This document shows, piece after piece, positions 25,282 to 33,196 of a stretch of 64,000 nt of DNA (within the stretch, counting starts at the first letter, position 1; each line of letters opens with the position of its first letter). Below the pieces are notes generated by a model, which was not told the DNA's origin, did no database searches, and saw only the letters and a program-made list of their open reading frames with translations. This DNA comes from a virus. The stretch spans positions 186,001-250,000 of IMG/VR virus record IMGVR_UViG_3300036944_001324. One strand, written 5' to 3'. The position numbers and the translations under genes are program-made.

Positions 25282-25994
25282 TCAAAACTTTGAAACTGTT
25301 TTCTCTGCTGCTGGTTGCAGCTTTTCTGGTGGCTTGTAACAAGGCGCCCAGCAACGTACACGTGATCAACACCACGGACTGTGGGGTCACTTGGAAGCAG
25401 ATCCCTACGGGGTCTGCGGTGCCCAAGACCCCGATGCATTGCGAGTACAACGTCGCGTTGCCTAACTGGCCGATGGCCGGTGATGCCGAGTTCCGAACAC
25501 AGTTCCAAAAGAACGTGATGGCCAAGGTACGCATCAGCTACACGTACGAGATCGATGATCCTGTTATGTACGTGAAGGAAGCACGCTACCTCGGCAAAAT
25601 GGGCGGGTCTCTCGAACTGTCGGCCAGCAGCGTTGGTGATCAGTACGAGCTGGCCGAGAACATCATCATCGACAAACGCTTTCGTGAGATCATGACCGAG
25701 ATCACACGCAACATCGATGTGATCACGTTTGACTCAGCCAAGCTCGAAGCCCAGGTGGAAAAAGAAATCACCGATCACCTGAAGAAGAACGGCATCAGTA
25801 TGGGTGACATCGCTATGGTGATCGAGCTCGATGAGTTGACGCGTCTTTCCATCGATACGGTGACGGCCATTCGTTTGTTCGAATCGGCTGGTGCTGCGGA
25901 AGTGGGGCGTGAAGTTCTCAAAGGTCGCGCTAGCGCTACCCGCATCATCGTCAGCAACGATCAACCGTCCAAACAAGCTAGTTCCAAAGACTAG
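25278..25994 (+). CDS. SPFH/prohibitin-like lipoprotein (238 aa)
   Basis: GTG start at 25278, preceded by CAAGGACAAAAA; an upstream in-frame ATG lies inside the preceding gene and would destroy the signal sequence. The N-terminus is a lipoprotein signal (basic start, hydrophobic core, lipobox LVAC at about residue 20). The mature part resembles SPFH/Band-7 proteins: 'VRISYTYEIDDPVMYVKEARYLG' is the strand region, and it is followed by the helical 'LEAQVEKEITDHLKKNGISMGDI' and the Ala/Glu-rich 'ESAGAAEVGREVLKGRASATR'. Such proteins form large oligomeric rings on membranes. Here it would be membrane-anchored, outside the cytoplasm. Confidence 0.8.
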   Translation: MIKTLKLFSLLLVAAFLVACNKAPSNVHVINTTDCGVTWKQIPTGSAVPKTPMHCEYNVALPNWPMAGDAEFRTQFQKNVMAKVRISYTYEIDDPVMYVKEARYLGKMGGSLELSASSVGDQYELAENIIIDKRFREIMTEITRNIDVITFDSAKLEAQVEKEITDHLKKNGISMGDIAMVIELDELTRLSIDTVTAIRLFESAGAAEVGREVLKGRASATRIIVSNDQPSKQASSKD

Positions 25995-26016
25995 CGTTTC
26001 CCGAAAGAAGTTTCGC

Positions 26017-26187
26017 ATGAATCCTCAAGGAATGCCATTCGCTTCGTACATGATCGAAAGACTCATGAACGCGGTGTACAACAGCAAAGGTGCCGTGATG
26101 GCGCAGAAGGGGTCCACCGGACCTCCTGCAGCCCAGGAGAAGCATCTTGCAAAAACATCATCGCGGCGAACGCCGCTTCCAAACTGA
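26017..26187 (+). CDS. Hypothetical small protein (56 aa)
   Basis: ATG at 26017 preceded by GAAAGAAG. The first half is helical (MPFASYMIERLMNAVYNSKG) and the second half is Gly/Pro/Thr-rich. It overlaps the start of the next gene by about 40 bases, so its C-terminus may be compromised. No function visible. Confidence 0.5.
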   Translation: MNPQGMPFASYMIERLMNAVYNSKGAVMAQKGSTGPPAAQEKHLAKTSSRRTPLPN

Positions 26188-26416
26188 ACGCCTGAAAAAG
26201 AAGCGTCAGTTCTATTGGGGTTATAGTCCAGATAGCCCTTTTGAAGAAACGCGAGTTATGTCTATTATCCAATTGTCACGAGTGGTACAGAATCCTGCTA
26301 TCTGCTCGTGTGGTCTTTGTGGTCACGCAGCCCGTGGTTACTATGGAAATGGTTGGGAAGGCAAAACTGTGCAAGAACTGTCAGATCTGGAAGTGATTCG
26401 TAAACATCTGGTCTGA
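26147..26416 (+). CDS. Conserved CSCxxCG small protein (89 aa)
   Basis: TTG start at 26147, chosen because AGGAGA lies eight bases upstream and because the basic N-terminal segment (HHRGERRFQTERLKKKRQFYWG) is part of this family. The centre contains 'CSCGLCGHAARGYYG', matching the CSCxMCGNxR pattern of a small protein seen in many phages and bacteria. The cysteines probably bind metal. Function unknown. Last gene before a hairpin. Confidence 0.75.
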   Translation: MQKHHRGERRFQTERLKKKRQFYWGYSPDSPFEETRVMSIIQLSRVVQNPAICSCGLCGHAARGYYGNGWEGKTVQELSDLEVIRKHLV

Positions 26417-26434
26417 TTACACTAGCAGCATAAA

Positions 26435-26458
26435 ACGAGGTGGGGAAACCCACCTCGT
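26435..26458 (+). terminator. Hairpin terminator with GCATA/TATGCCGTC arms
   Basis: ACGAGGTGGG pairs with CCCACCTCGT around GAAA. GCATA at 26428-26432 and TATGCCGTC after the stem complete the module. Confidence 0.75.
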
Positions 26459-26490
26459 ATGCCGTCTGTAAATGCTTGCTAATAAATAAA

Positions 26491-26510
26491 TCTTGGTCAT
26501 ATATGATCGC
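26491..26510 (+). promoter_or_regulatory. Candidate promoter motif (CTTGGTCATATATGATCG)
   Basis: AT-rich motif 43 bases before the start of the 26553 gene, almost the same as the sites at 30199 and 31738 (CTTGG, then Y, then ATATAT). Proposed as a phage promoter; no transcript data. Confidence 0.4.
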
Positions 26511-26552
26511 TGTGCGTTAAGTCGCCATTCACTATTTTTAAAGGAAGTCGTT

Positions 26553-27839
26553 ATGACAAAAGTAGGACAAAAGAAAGCCGATAAGACTGAAGCGGTAACC
26601 AGTGCAGCAACTGGTCCAGAACTGACCACAGCAGCAACGCTGGGCAGTGAATTCAAAATGAGTGGTGCGAGCGTTACCAAGCATCTCGAAAATGCCAAGG
26701 TGCCAGTCGCATCTACCATGGTGTCCGGCAAGCGTAACTTTGTCTTCTACGACAAGGCCAAAGCCACAGCCGCTATCAAAGCACAGATCGCTGAGAAGGC
26801 CAGGATCGAAGCTGAGAAGGCACGGGCTAAGGAAGCTGCAAAACAGCGTACAGCTGAAAAGTCCGAGTCGAAGCCTGCAGAACAAACAGCAATAGCTGTT
26901 CCGGGTGACGTCAGCAGAATTGCGGCCAACGTTGGCGCTCTGCAGGATCTGGTAATGCTGCATCAGGACATCGCGACCAAGCAGTTCGATCTCCTGAACA
27001 TGAAGGCGGACCGCCTGGAAAAGAAGCAAGTCAACCTCGACAAGGACGTGTTGGCCGCTGCTGTGAAAACGGCAATGGGTGACGGTCTGGCAACTGTGAC
27101 TTCTGCTATTCGCCGTCAGCGCGAAGATGCTGACAAGGAGTTCAATGCTCAGCGTTTGGCTGTCGAGGCGCAGTTTGTGAAAGTCACCAGCCAGCTCGAT
27201 AACTTGCTTCAGCGGGTTTCGGCCTTGACAGATGTTGTTGGTGCGTTGGAAAACACCATCCTCGCCATTCACACAGCTCCGGAGCCACAAGCTCCTATTG
27301 CTGAGTCCAACAAGAGCGGGGAGGCGAATCAGGAACAACATTTTTTTCAAAGCGGCCAGGGCGACAAGCCAGAAGTACCAAAGGATCAAAACTCCTCGCA
27401 TAAAGACGCGGACGTTGTTCCTGCAGGTTCTGGTAAAGCTCGGCGCCAACTTGAACAGGTCCTACGTGATGGACAGTTCGGCAAAGGCACAGACGCGATT
27501 AGTGGCGATTATCAAAAATCACCAAGCGATGAAAAAGCTGTTACGGATGCCGGACCAAAGCCTCGAGTCCTGATCTTGGGTCTGCACGACAATAAGGTCC
27601 GTCATATCGCTAGCTTTAAAAGCAAGCTCGATATGACGATTTTCAACCCTGATGAAGCAACCACTCGGATGGGTAAGACACCTCCAAAGGCGGACTACAT
27701 TATCCAGATGATCGATTACATCTCTCACACCGTCAGCAACAAAGTTGACGCTGGATTGGAGAGCATTCTGATCAGTGGTGGATTGTCGACGCTGCGTCGT
27801 GAGCTCAACAAGATCGTGAAAAAGCACCAGCCGGCATAA
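26553..27839 (+). CDS. Coiled-coil protein with DUF2325-like C-terminal domain (428 aa)
   Basis: ATG at 26553 with AAAGGAAG upstream. Residues 20-70 look like a winged-helix or HTH unit ('TAATLGSEFKMSGASVTKHLENAKV'). A Lys/Ala/Glu-rich helical stretch (about 70-110) and a coiled coil (about 130-230, with many hydrophobic heptads) follow. Residues 336-428 ('KPRVLILGLHDNKVRHIASF', 'ADYIIQMIDYISHTVSNKV', 'ILISGGLSTLRREL') match the DUF2325 pattern of a Rossmann-like fold with a conserved 'SH'. DUF2325 domains occur in bacterial nucleic-acid and stress-related proteins of unknown mechanism. Possibly a DNA-binding phage regulator. Confidence 0.8.
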   Translation: MTKVGQKKADKTEAVTSAATGPELTTAATLGSEFKMSGASVTKHLENAKVPVASTMVSGKRNFVFYDKAKATAAIKAQIAEKARIEAEKARAKEAAKQRTAEKSESKPAEQTAIAVPGDVSRIAANVGALQDLVMLHQDIATKQFDLLNMKADRLEKKQVNLDKDVLAAAVKTAMGDGLATVTSAIRRQREDADKEFNAQRLAVEAQFVKVTSQLDNLLQRVSALTDVVGALENTILAIHTAPEPQAPIAESNKSGEANQEQHFFQSGQGDKPEVPKDQNSSHKDADVVPAGSGKARRQLEQVLRDGQFGKGTDAISGDYQKSPSDEKAVTDAGPKPRVLILGLHDNKVRHIASFKSKLDMTIFNPDEATTRMGKTPPKADYIIQMIDYISHTVSNKVDAGLESILISGGLSTLRRELNKIVKKHQPA

Positions 27840-27845
27840 AAGGTA

Positions 27846-27871
27846 GCTAGGGAAGCTTTTGCTTCCCTAGC
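27846..27871 (+). terminator. Hairpin terminator
   Basis: GCTAGGGAAGC and GCTTCCCTAGC form a perfect 11-base stem with loop TTTT. CATAAAAGG precedes the stem; CTTCTATT follows it. Confidence 0.7.
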
Positions 27872-27912
27872 CTTCTATTCAATTTTTTGTTTCAAAGATA
27901 GTGAGAATCGCA

Positions 27913-28746
27913 ATGAATCAAGAAGTTAAAATTACTGTTCTCAAAGCAGTACGTCAGCCTAAGCCACTTACCGCAAGAGCACCCGCATCTTCTCTACAAG
28001 AACACCGACTGGCTTTCTTGGCAGCGAATAACAAGAGTGGCTTTGCACTAGATGAACTAGGTTCAGATGTACAGAAAGTTGACAGTCTCTTCGACGTCTT
28101 CTTTTTGGTGCGAAGCGTTCAGACGTTAGACAAACCTTTTATAGATCTCTTGATAAAAAGAATCAAGTGTATTTTGAACAGCAACAGTTTAGACTGCGGA
28201 AGAAACGACGCTCGGACGATTATCTACAGGACGCTTGGTTTTCCATCTAAAAAAGCGTTTGACGCCGCCTGCGTCAAGAAAAACTACCAAGAGTTCTGGG
28301 TAAACCCCAAGTACATGGCACCAATGTCTGACTTCAACCTGGAAAAGGAAATCGTTAGATCAGATCCAAATACAGAGGCTTTCCTTGGTCGTATAAATGA
28401 CGGCTTTAAGAAGTCTGGAGAGAGGGCCTTTTACCCGGATCTGCCTTGGAAACAAGTTCTATCATTAATCGAGCTGTTATTGGAACACCAGGGTAAGGTG
28501 CCGCAGCAGAAAGTTCGAAACGTGAGTCGGGTGATTACTCAACAGAGTAAAAATGTAATTCACCACACTGAGGCGCTGACGATTCTTGCGAGGCTTTTAG
28601 GCTACGAAACGTGGCCCAAAGCGTTCAATTCGACTGCAGGCGGTTTCATCAAGTGTCGCCGGTATCCTCACTTCTATACCAAGCTTCTTGAGGAGTTTGG
28701 TCATCTAAGCATGAAAAATCAGTACAAAGAAAATGACAGCAAATAA
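27913..28746 (+). CDS. Hypothetical protein (277 aa)
   Basis: ATG at 27913; an in-frame GTG at 27901 is less likely. Mainly helical and basic, with two regions of similar layout ('LDCGRNDARTIIYRTLGFPSKKAFDAAC' and 'NVIHHTEALTILARLLGYETWPKAFN') that suggest an internal repeat. No enzyme motif. It overlaps the next gene by 14 bases. Confidence 0.75.
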   Translation: MNQEVKITVLKAVRQPKPLTARAPASSLQEHRLAFLAANNKSGFALDELGSDVQKVDSLFDVFFLVRSVQTLDKPFIDLLIKRIKCILNSNSLDCGRNDARTIIYRTLGFPSKKAFDAACVKKNYQEFWVNPKYMAPMSDFNLEKEIVRSDPNTEAFLGRINDGFKKSGERAFYPDLPWKQVLSLIELLLEHQGKVPQQKVRNVSRVITQQSKNVIHHTEALTILARLLGYETWPKAFNSTAGGFIKCRRYPHFYTKLLEEFGHLSMKNQYKENDSK

Positions 28747-28999
28747 AACTGTTAAAGCACTAGTCATTGTTCGTCACTGGATCACCGACCATGTTGTTCG
28801 AGACACCGTCGAATTCGATACAGAGATTGACACGACAGACGAGACCCTGGCGGTTGCCAAGGTTATCGATAATTACACAGCTTTCTTGTGTAATGAGACC
28901 AAGGTCAAGAAGAACCCCGAGTACGACTGGGCGCAAGCCTACGTCAAGGCCAAGACAGATGAGTTGACCCGCTGCTACCTTGAAGTGGTCATTGTTTAG
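28733..28999 (+). CDS. Hypothetical small protein (88 aa)
   Basis: Starts inside the end of the preceding gene. A short alpha/beta product ('TVKALVIVRHWITDHVV' ... 'DELTRCYLEVVIV'), no signal or motif. Function unknown. Confidence 0.68.
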   Translation: MTANKTVKALVIVRHWITDHVVRDTVEFDTEIDTTDETLAVAKVIDNYTAFLCNETKVKKNPEYDWAQAYVKAKTDELTRCYLEVVIV

Positions 29000-29017
29000 T
29001 TAAAGGAAGAATGAGTT

Positions 29018-29632
29018 ATGAAAAACGCTGTAAAAATATATCCTGTCTTCAAAGACACCGGATCGTCTCCTACTGCTGATGCGTTTGTAGACGCATCTGT
29101 GCTGTGCCCTTGGCCGTTCCTGCTCCCTGATGGAAGCAGCGGGCTTACCAGCGCCCTGAAGGTTAACAAGGCTGTCGATCTGATTGGCATTTCACAAAGT
29201 GAAGACATGCTGAAGTCAGGTCTGACGAGGATTAGTGACTGTATTGCTCCTGATATCTACATCGGGAGCATTGTCGCGAACCTTCGCACCATCGACGCCT
29301 TCGGGGTGTACATCATCGACACGTCCGAAAACCCTCAAAGGAACTTTGTTGCCCATCCCGACAGCAACGACAAAATACGGCATCTCAAGATGCGCGCTAA
29401 CCACATTGTCAACTTGAAAGGACATCTTGTTGAATTTGCTGTCTTGTTGTCCGGGCAGGTTAAGTTGGACACGGGTGAGTTCGAAGTTACACCCCTTGGT
29501 ATCGAATTAGTGGGTGTTACCAATAGCGACGGAGATGGCGTTAGTGACGCCACCAAAGCCAATTTCGAACAGCTCGTAAAACGAATCCAAATTCTGGGCG
29601 TCGTACCCGTTTTCTCGTTGGTCGACGCCTAG
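29018..29632 (+). CDS. Hypothetical protein (204 aa)
   Basis: ATG preceded by AAAGGAAGAATGAGTT. Soluble and beta-rich, with Cys at 30 and 75. Contains 'IGSIVANLRTIDAFGVYIIDTSENPQ' and a C-terminal Asp/Gly-rich turn ('TNSDGDGVSD'), which resembles a calcium-binding loop but may be chance. Function unknown. Confidence 0.75.
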   Translation: MKNAVKIYPVFKDTGSSPTADAFVDASVLCPWPFLLPDGSSGLTSALKVNKAVDLIGISQSEDMLKSGLTRISDCIAPDIYIGSIVANLRTIDAFGVYIIDTSENPQRNFVAHPDSNDKIRHLKMRANHIVNLKGHLVEFAVLLSGQVKLDTGEFEVTPLGIELVGVTNSDGDGVSDATKANFEQLVKRIQILGVVPVFSLVDA

Positions 29633-29655
29633 CCTTACGTTTGTGAAAGGTTAAA

Positions 29656-30132
29656 ATGTCTAATCAAACTAAGACGGGTCGAACGTTTAATGACCTTGAC
29701 ATCGGTTCCATGTATGCTTACGCGGCGCCTTCTCCAGAAATAGCTGCGCGTGATAAGGAAAACAAAACACGCAAGACGTGTGACATTCACCTTAAACGCA
29801 TCGCAGATGAACGCAAGGAATACTTCAGTCAAAACGGCCTGGAGGAAACTTATACCCACTCTGACGCCCCTGAGGTCACGATCATTTCTTGGAGCGCATA
29901 CGCCGGTCGCTACCAAGAGATGCTGCTGACAGAGTGCCTGAAGGCTGGCATAACACTGTCTTGGGACGAATCTATCGCCATCATCGACGAGCTAGTGGCT
30001 AATACCAGCGATATCCCCGGAATGGATGCCGATCCGAAGGAATGGGTAGCTAACGCCATGAAGCTCAACAAACTCATGAAGGCAGGCGTTGAGCTTGTTG
30101 TTAACTTTCTTTCACCACGCGCCGCAAAATAA
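29656..30132 (+). CDS. Hypothetical protein (158 aa)
   Basis: ATG with GTGAAAGGTTAAA upstream. Charged, helical N-terminal half and a more hydrophobic C-terminal half (LNKLMKAGVELVVNFLSPRAAK). Last gene before the duplicated intergenic block at 30134. No motif recognised. Confidence 0.73.
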   Translation: MSNQTKTGRTFNDLDIGSMYAYAAPSPEIAARDKENKTRKTCDIHLKRIADERKEYFSQNGLEETYTHSDAPEVTIISWSAYAGRYQEMLLTECLKAGITLSWDESIAIIDELVANTSDIPGMDADPKEWVANAMKLNKLMKAGVELVVNFLSPRAAK

Positions 30133-30133
30133 T

Positions 30134-30205
30134 GGGTCAGCTTTGACGCCATACAGGAGGACCTTTCGGGGTCCTCCTTTTATGTCGATTCTATTTTTTC
30201 TTGGT
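30134..30205 (+). repeat. Intergenic block, copy 1 of 2
   Basis: GGGTCAGCTTTGACGCC, the hairpin, TATGTCGATTC, T-run and CTTGG here are almost identical to 31673-31744. The two copies differ at only a handful of positions, so one is probably a recent duplicate of the other. Confidence 0.85.
30155..30178 (+). terminator. Hairpin terminator (duplicated block, copy 1)
   Basis: AGGAGGACC pairs with GGTCCTCCT around TTTCGG; then TTTTATGTCG and a T run follow. Confidence 0.75.
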
Positions 30206-30218
30206 CACATATGCTTTC
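30199..30218 (+). promoter_or_regulatory. Candidate promoter motif (CTTGGTCACATATGC)
   Basis: AT-rich motif downstream of the hairpin and about 90 bases upstream of the 30308 gene; matches the sites at 26491 and 31738. Confidence 0.4.
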
Positions 30219-30307
30219 TGGGAGATAGAGAGAAAAAATCTTTAAAGCATAGTTGAGTGTTGGTCGCATCAACTGTGTTCCCCTTTCACAGACTACAGGA
30301 GACAGTC

Positions 30308-30595
30308 ATGGCTACAATCGCATCCCTTATCGATACCGTGGGTAATGGTATCGGCGCCTTGAATAAGGATCTCGCATGGCGAGACTCTATTCATACGCGT
30401 GTATATGCAGCTGTCAAGGCTGACTTATACTTCCCCATCTTTAGCCACCCTAATTCCAAGGGTGCTATGGATTGTGCTGACTTCGTTCTGCGCGGTCAGG
30501 GCGGTATCGTGGAAATCGACCATAATCGCAAGATGGCCGAACACCACGTCCAAGTGCTGGAATGCGAAATGGCTGTCAGAGCCGTCGCAGCATAA
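30308..30595 (+). CDS. Hypothetical protein (95 aa)
   Basis: ATG at 30308 with CAGGAGACAGTC upstream; the frame extends to 30257 without a ribosome site. A small mixed product with 'HPNSKGAMDCADFVLRGQGGIVEIDHN'. The leader is 90 bases long and carries AGTTGA/TCAACT, a possible hairpin. Function unknown. Confidence 0.7.
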   Translation: MATIASLIDTVGNGIGALNKDLAWRDSIHTRVYAAVKADLYFPIFSHPNSKGAMDCADFVLRGQGGIVEIDHNRKMAEHHVQVLECEMAVRAVAA

Positions 30596-30676
30596 CCAGT
30601 ACAGCTCACACCACTAGAGCATATTAGTGGTATAAACTTCATTCATTTTTAACTGTCCACTTTAAGGAGTATCCTC

Positions 30677-31003
30677 ATGTTCGAATCTTTCAATGCCGAT
30701 TTCTTCGGCATGTGTCTTTTGTTCGGCTTGGCTTGTCAGCTGAGTATCGAAGTCCTGGTCTTTGGTTGGGAACGAGGTTCGCGGCGGCTGAATAAGGAAA
30801 TCTGGGTGGACTTGCTCAAAACCCAGAAAAACAAACGCCGCATTAGTTGCGCGTTTGTTTTGTCGTTTGCAGCTGTGTGGGTGTTTGGGTTCTTCATGTT
30901 CCCATTGGAAATAGCAGTAGCGACCTTGATTTGTAGTTTGTCTTGGGTTGTCAGCTTGTACTTCACCTACTGCGGCGGTGCTGAGTCATTCGCCGAACGC
31001 TAA
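30677..31003 (+). CDS. Three-span membrane protein (108 aa)
   Basis: AAGGAGTATCCTC ribosome site, the same sequence as before the 31824 gene. Hydrophobic segments at about residues 10-30, 56-75 and 77-98, with a basic loop between the first and second. No motif; inner-membrane location is inferred. Confidence 0.73.
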   Translation: MFESFNADFFGMCLLFGLACQLSIEVLVFGWERGSRRLNKEIWVDLLKTQKNKRRISCAFVLSFAAVWVFGFFMFPLEIAVATLICSLSWVVSLYFTYCGGAESFAER

Positions 31004-31093
31004 CTTCAGCGTTCATTCACAGCTTTTTTCCTGCCCTGCTATTAAAGGGATTAGGCATGGAATACCTCCAGCCATTTTCTAAAGGAAAAATAT

Positions 31094-31654
31094 ATGCTCG
31101 ACTCTAAGACCATCGCCCGCGCCGCCGCCGAAGGGTACACACTCAGAGACGTCATCGCAGCGGGTCGCGTTCAAGCCAAGCGTAATGTCTCGGACGGTTG
31201 CTGCCCGGGTTTTGGCAACCGCATAAACGTCAACCACCAAGAACTCGCTGAAGAAATTTACGGACACTGCCAATACGTAGGTGGCTACATCTACTCAGGC
31301 ACTACTTGGCGCCTGGACAAGCAGAGGCTTGATGTTTACGGCTATAGAAACTCTAGCCGAGTGGGCGAGAGTGTCGACCCACTCCGCACACTGGAAGAAC
31401 TTGTAAGAGTTCTTCAATCCGCTCCTGTCGGAGCACGTATTGAAAGTAGTCATAGCTCCATCAATAACCGTTCGTCTGAAACGCTGGTAAAAACGGCGAC
31501 TGGGTGGAAATCCATTCATGCTCACGACAGCGGGTGGGAATGCGGGGAAGAATTGCACTGGCACAACTTCCACGAAGTGGCGGCCATCATGGGTGTGGCT
31601 CCATCGAACACCTTTATCGCAGTATTCGACGAAGCGCGGAAGAGGTGCTACTGA
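31094..31654 (+). CDS. Hypothetical protein (186 aa)
   Basis: ATG preceded by AAAGGAAAAATAT. The first 60 residues are Cys-containing (DGCCPGFGN); the C-terminal half is rich in Trp, His and Glu ('SGWECGEELHWHNFHEVAAIMGV'). The leader upstream (31004-31093) has no gene. No known family. Ends just before the second copy of the duplicated block. Confidence 0.73.
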   Translation: MLDSKTIARAAAEGYTLRDVIAAGRVQAKRNVSDGCCPGFGNRINVNHQELAEEIYGHCQYVGGYIYSGTTWRLDKQRLDVYGYRNSSRVGESVDPLRTLEELVRVLQSAPVGARIESSHSSINNRSSETLVKTATGWKSIHAHDSGWECGEELHWHNFHEVAAIMGVAPSNTFIAVFDEARKRCY

Positions 31655-31672
31655 ATAAGAGGCTCCCGTGCG

Positions 31673-31744
31673 GGGTCAGCTTTGACATCATATAGGAGGA
31701 CCCTTCGGGGTCCTCCTTTTATGTCGATTCTATTTTTTCTTGGC
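31673..31744 (+). repeat. Intergenic block, copy 2 of 2
   Basis: Near-identical partner of 30134-30205: the GGGTCAGCTTTGACATC start, the hairpin, TATGTCGATTC, T-run and CTTGG. Confidence 0.85.
31694..31717 (+). terminator. Hairpin terminator (duplicated block, copy 2)
   Basis: AGGAGGACCC and GGGTCCTCCT enclose a TTCG tetraloop; then TTTTATGTCG follows. This copy has one more base pair than copy 1. Confidence 0.75.
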
Positions 31745-31757
31745 GATATATACCAGT
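31738..31757 (+). promoter_or_regulatory. Candidate promoter motif (CTTGGCGATATATACC)
   Basis: Third member of the CTTGG-ATATAT sites. CAGGAAGA (31767-31774) and TCTTCCTG (31780-31787) form a hairpin in the putative leader of the 31824 gene. Confidence 0.4.
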
Positions 31758-31823
31758 TGTGAGATACAGGAAGAGTGGTTCTTCCTGGTCTCTTTGTTCA
31801 AACCCTTAAGGAGTATCCTCATC

Positions 31824-32309
31824 ATGACTACAGTAAACAAATTCTCGTTCGAGAACCAAAACCGCGCAAACAACTTGCGTGATAATATGATTGACGCCAT
31901 CATTGATGCTGTCGATTTCTCTCCTTTCGCTACGGCTGGGGAGATTGTTGCTGAGTACCTGGGCAACAAGGGCTTGCGCGATTACGCGCATTCTCAAGTA
32001 GGTGGTATTGCGTATTTTGAAGGTGGTAATGCGCTGGAGCGTCTGAGTAAACTGGTGGACCCAGAACTCGTGACACAAAACTTGGCAATGTTCGCCAGTG
32101 CTCTTCGTGACGCCGACAATGCAACAGTCGCTAAAGTTGCCGCCGAAATGTCTGATGACAATCATGACAGTTCGGAAGGTGTGTTTGGTGGGTATTTGTC
32201 GGTGAAAGGCTTCGAGGCCGAGTTGCTGGAAGTGCTGAGCACTGATGTCATCGGATCGATTCGTAACGGTTTGATCACCAAGCAACACCAAGAAGAATTC
32301 GCCAAGTAA
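31824..32309 (+). CDS. Hypothetical protein (161 aa)
   Basis: ATG at 31824 with the AAGGAGTATCCTCATC leader shared with the 30677 gene. A soluble, mostly helical, acidic product with many short Ala/Leu helices. No motif recognised. It stands alone, with a hairpin terminator just after it. Confidence 0.75.
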   Translation: MTTVNKFSFENQNRANNLRDNMIDAIIDAVDFSPFATAGEIVAEYLGNKGLRDYAHSQVGGIAYFEGGNALERLSKLVDPELVTQNLAMFASALRDADNATVAKVAAEMSDDNHDSSEGVFGGYLSVKGFEAELLEVLSTDVIGSIRNGLITKQHQEEFAK

Positions 32310-32320
32310 TTCCATCTAGG

Positions 32321-32347
32321 GGATCAGGCATCTGCCTGATCCTTTTT
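32321..32347 (+). terminator. Intrinsic terminator
   Basis: GGATCAGGC and GCCTGATCC form a nine-base stem around ATCT, followed by TTTTT. The TATG flank is missing. Confidence 0.75.
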
Positions 32348-32368
32348 CTATTTCAATAAGGGTTTTCC

Positions 32369-33121
32369 ATGTTTTCCAAAATGAAAGTTTTGTTGGTTGT
32401 GTTGTTTGCTTCTGTTATGACTGCTTGCGGTGGTGGCGGAAGTCCTGAGGTGGAAGCTGAACTCAGTAGCTCCAAGTCGTATTCTTACGTAACTGCTTCT
32501 GTGGATGTCGTTGGTGATTCCATCTCCATTGGTGTGAATACGGAAGTGTCACCCATCATGCGTTTGACTGAATACCGTCCTAACTGGGCGGTTGTTCACC
32601 ATTCAGCTGGTGGGTTGCAACTCGACACCATGATTGCTGGTTACTCGGAACCAACACCTGGCGCTCATCCGATCTATTTCCCGATGGGTCCTCAACTGCC
32701 ATTCCCGCAAGTGCAGCGCAGCAGCCGCTATGTTGTGATTGCTTTGGGTGTGAATGATGCTTTGAACAACAGCACGATGCAAGAGGCTGTGCGGTTTGAA
32801 CACAACATGCGTTACGTTATCCGTACGTTGGTTGCAGAAAACCGTGTGCCTGTTCTCACTGGTGTTCCCAATCTGGCTGTGAACCCTGTGTTTCTGAAGC
32901 ATTACAACAACGTCACGTTGATGCTGGCTCAGGAATACGGTTTGGTGCACGCTGGCTGGGGTGAAGCTTACGGGATCGAAGGCGTAGGTAGTGACGGCAT
33001 CCACCCCCACCAAGGTGGCTCTGACATGCTCGCTGGTCGCCTCATCCGCGCTATCGACCAAGCTATCGAGCTTGACAACGCTGGTGTCTACGCCAACATC
33101 CAAATGTTGGCCATGAAGTAA
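32369..33121 (+). CDS. SGNH/GDSL-type esterase lipoprotein (250 aa)
   Basis: The N-terminus is a lipoprotein signal: basic start, hydrophobic core and lipobox VMTAC (Cys at residue 20), then a Gly/Ser linker. The mature part fits an SGNH hydrolase: block I 'VVGDSISIG' with the catalytic Ser, block III 'IALGVNDA' (Asn), and block V 'SDGIHPHQGG', where Asp and His lie three apart. A Gly for block II is plausible in the 'HHSAGG' strand. Such enzymes de-acylate lipids, sugars or acetylated cell-wall polymers; the substrate is unknown. It would be anchored in the envelope of the infected cell or released at lysis. Confidence 0.85.
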   Translation: MFSKMKVLLVVLFASVMTACGGGGSPEVEAELSSSKSYSYVTASVDVVGDSISIGVNTEVSPIMRLTEYRPNWAVVHHSAGGLQLDTMIAGYSEPTPGAHPIYFPMGPQLPFPQVQRSSRYVVIALGVNDALNNSTMQEAVRFEHNMRYVIRTLVAENRVPVLTGVPNLAVNPVFLKHYNNVTLMLAQEYGLVHAGWGEAYGIEGVGSDGIHPHQGGSDMLAGRLIRAIDQAIELDNAGVYANIQMLAMK

Positions 33122-33196
33122 ATGATGATGGCTCTGAACACATCCAGTCTTAGGACTGGGTGTGGGCAGCTATCTTCTTTTTCTTTTGAGGTGACT

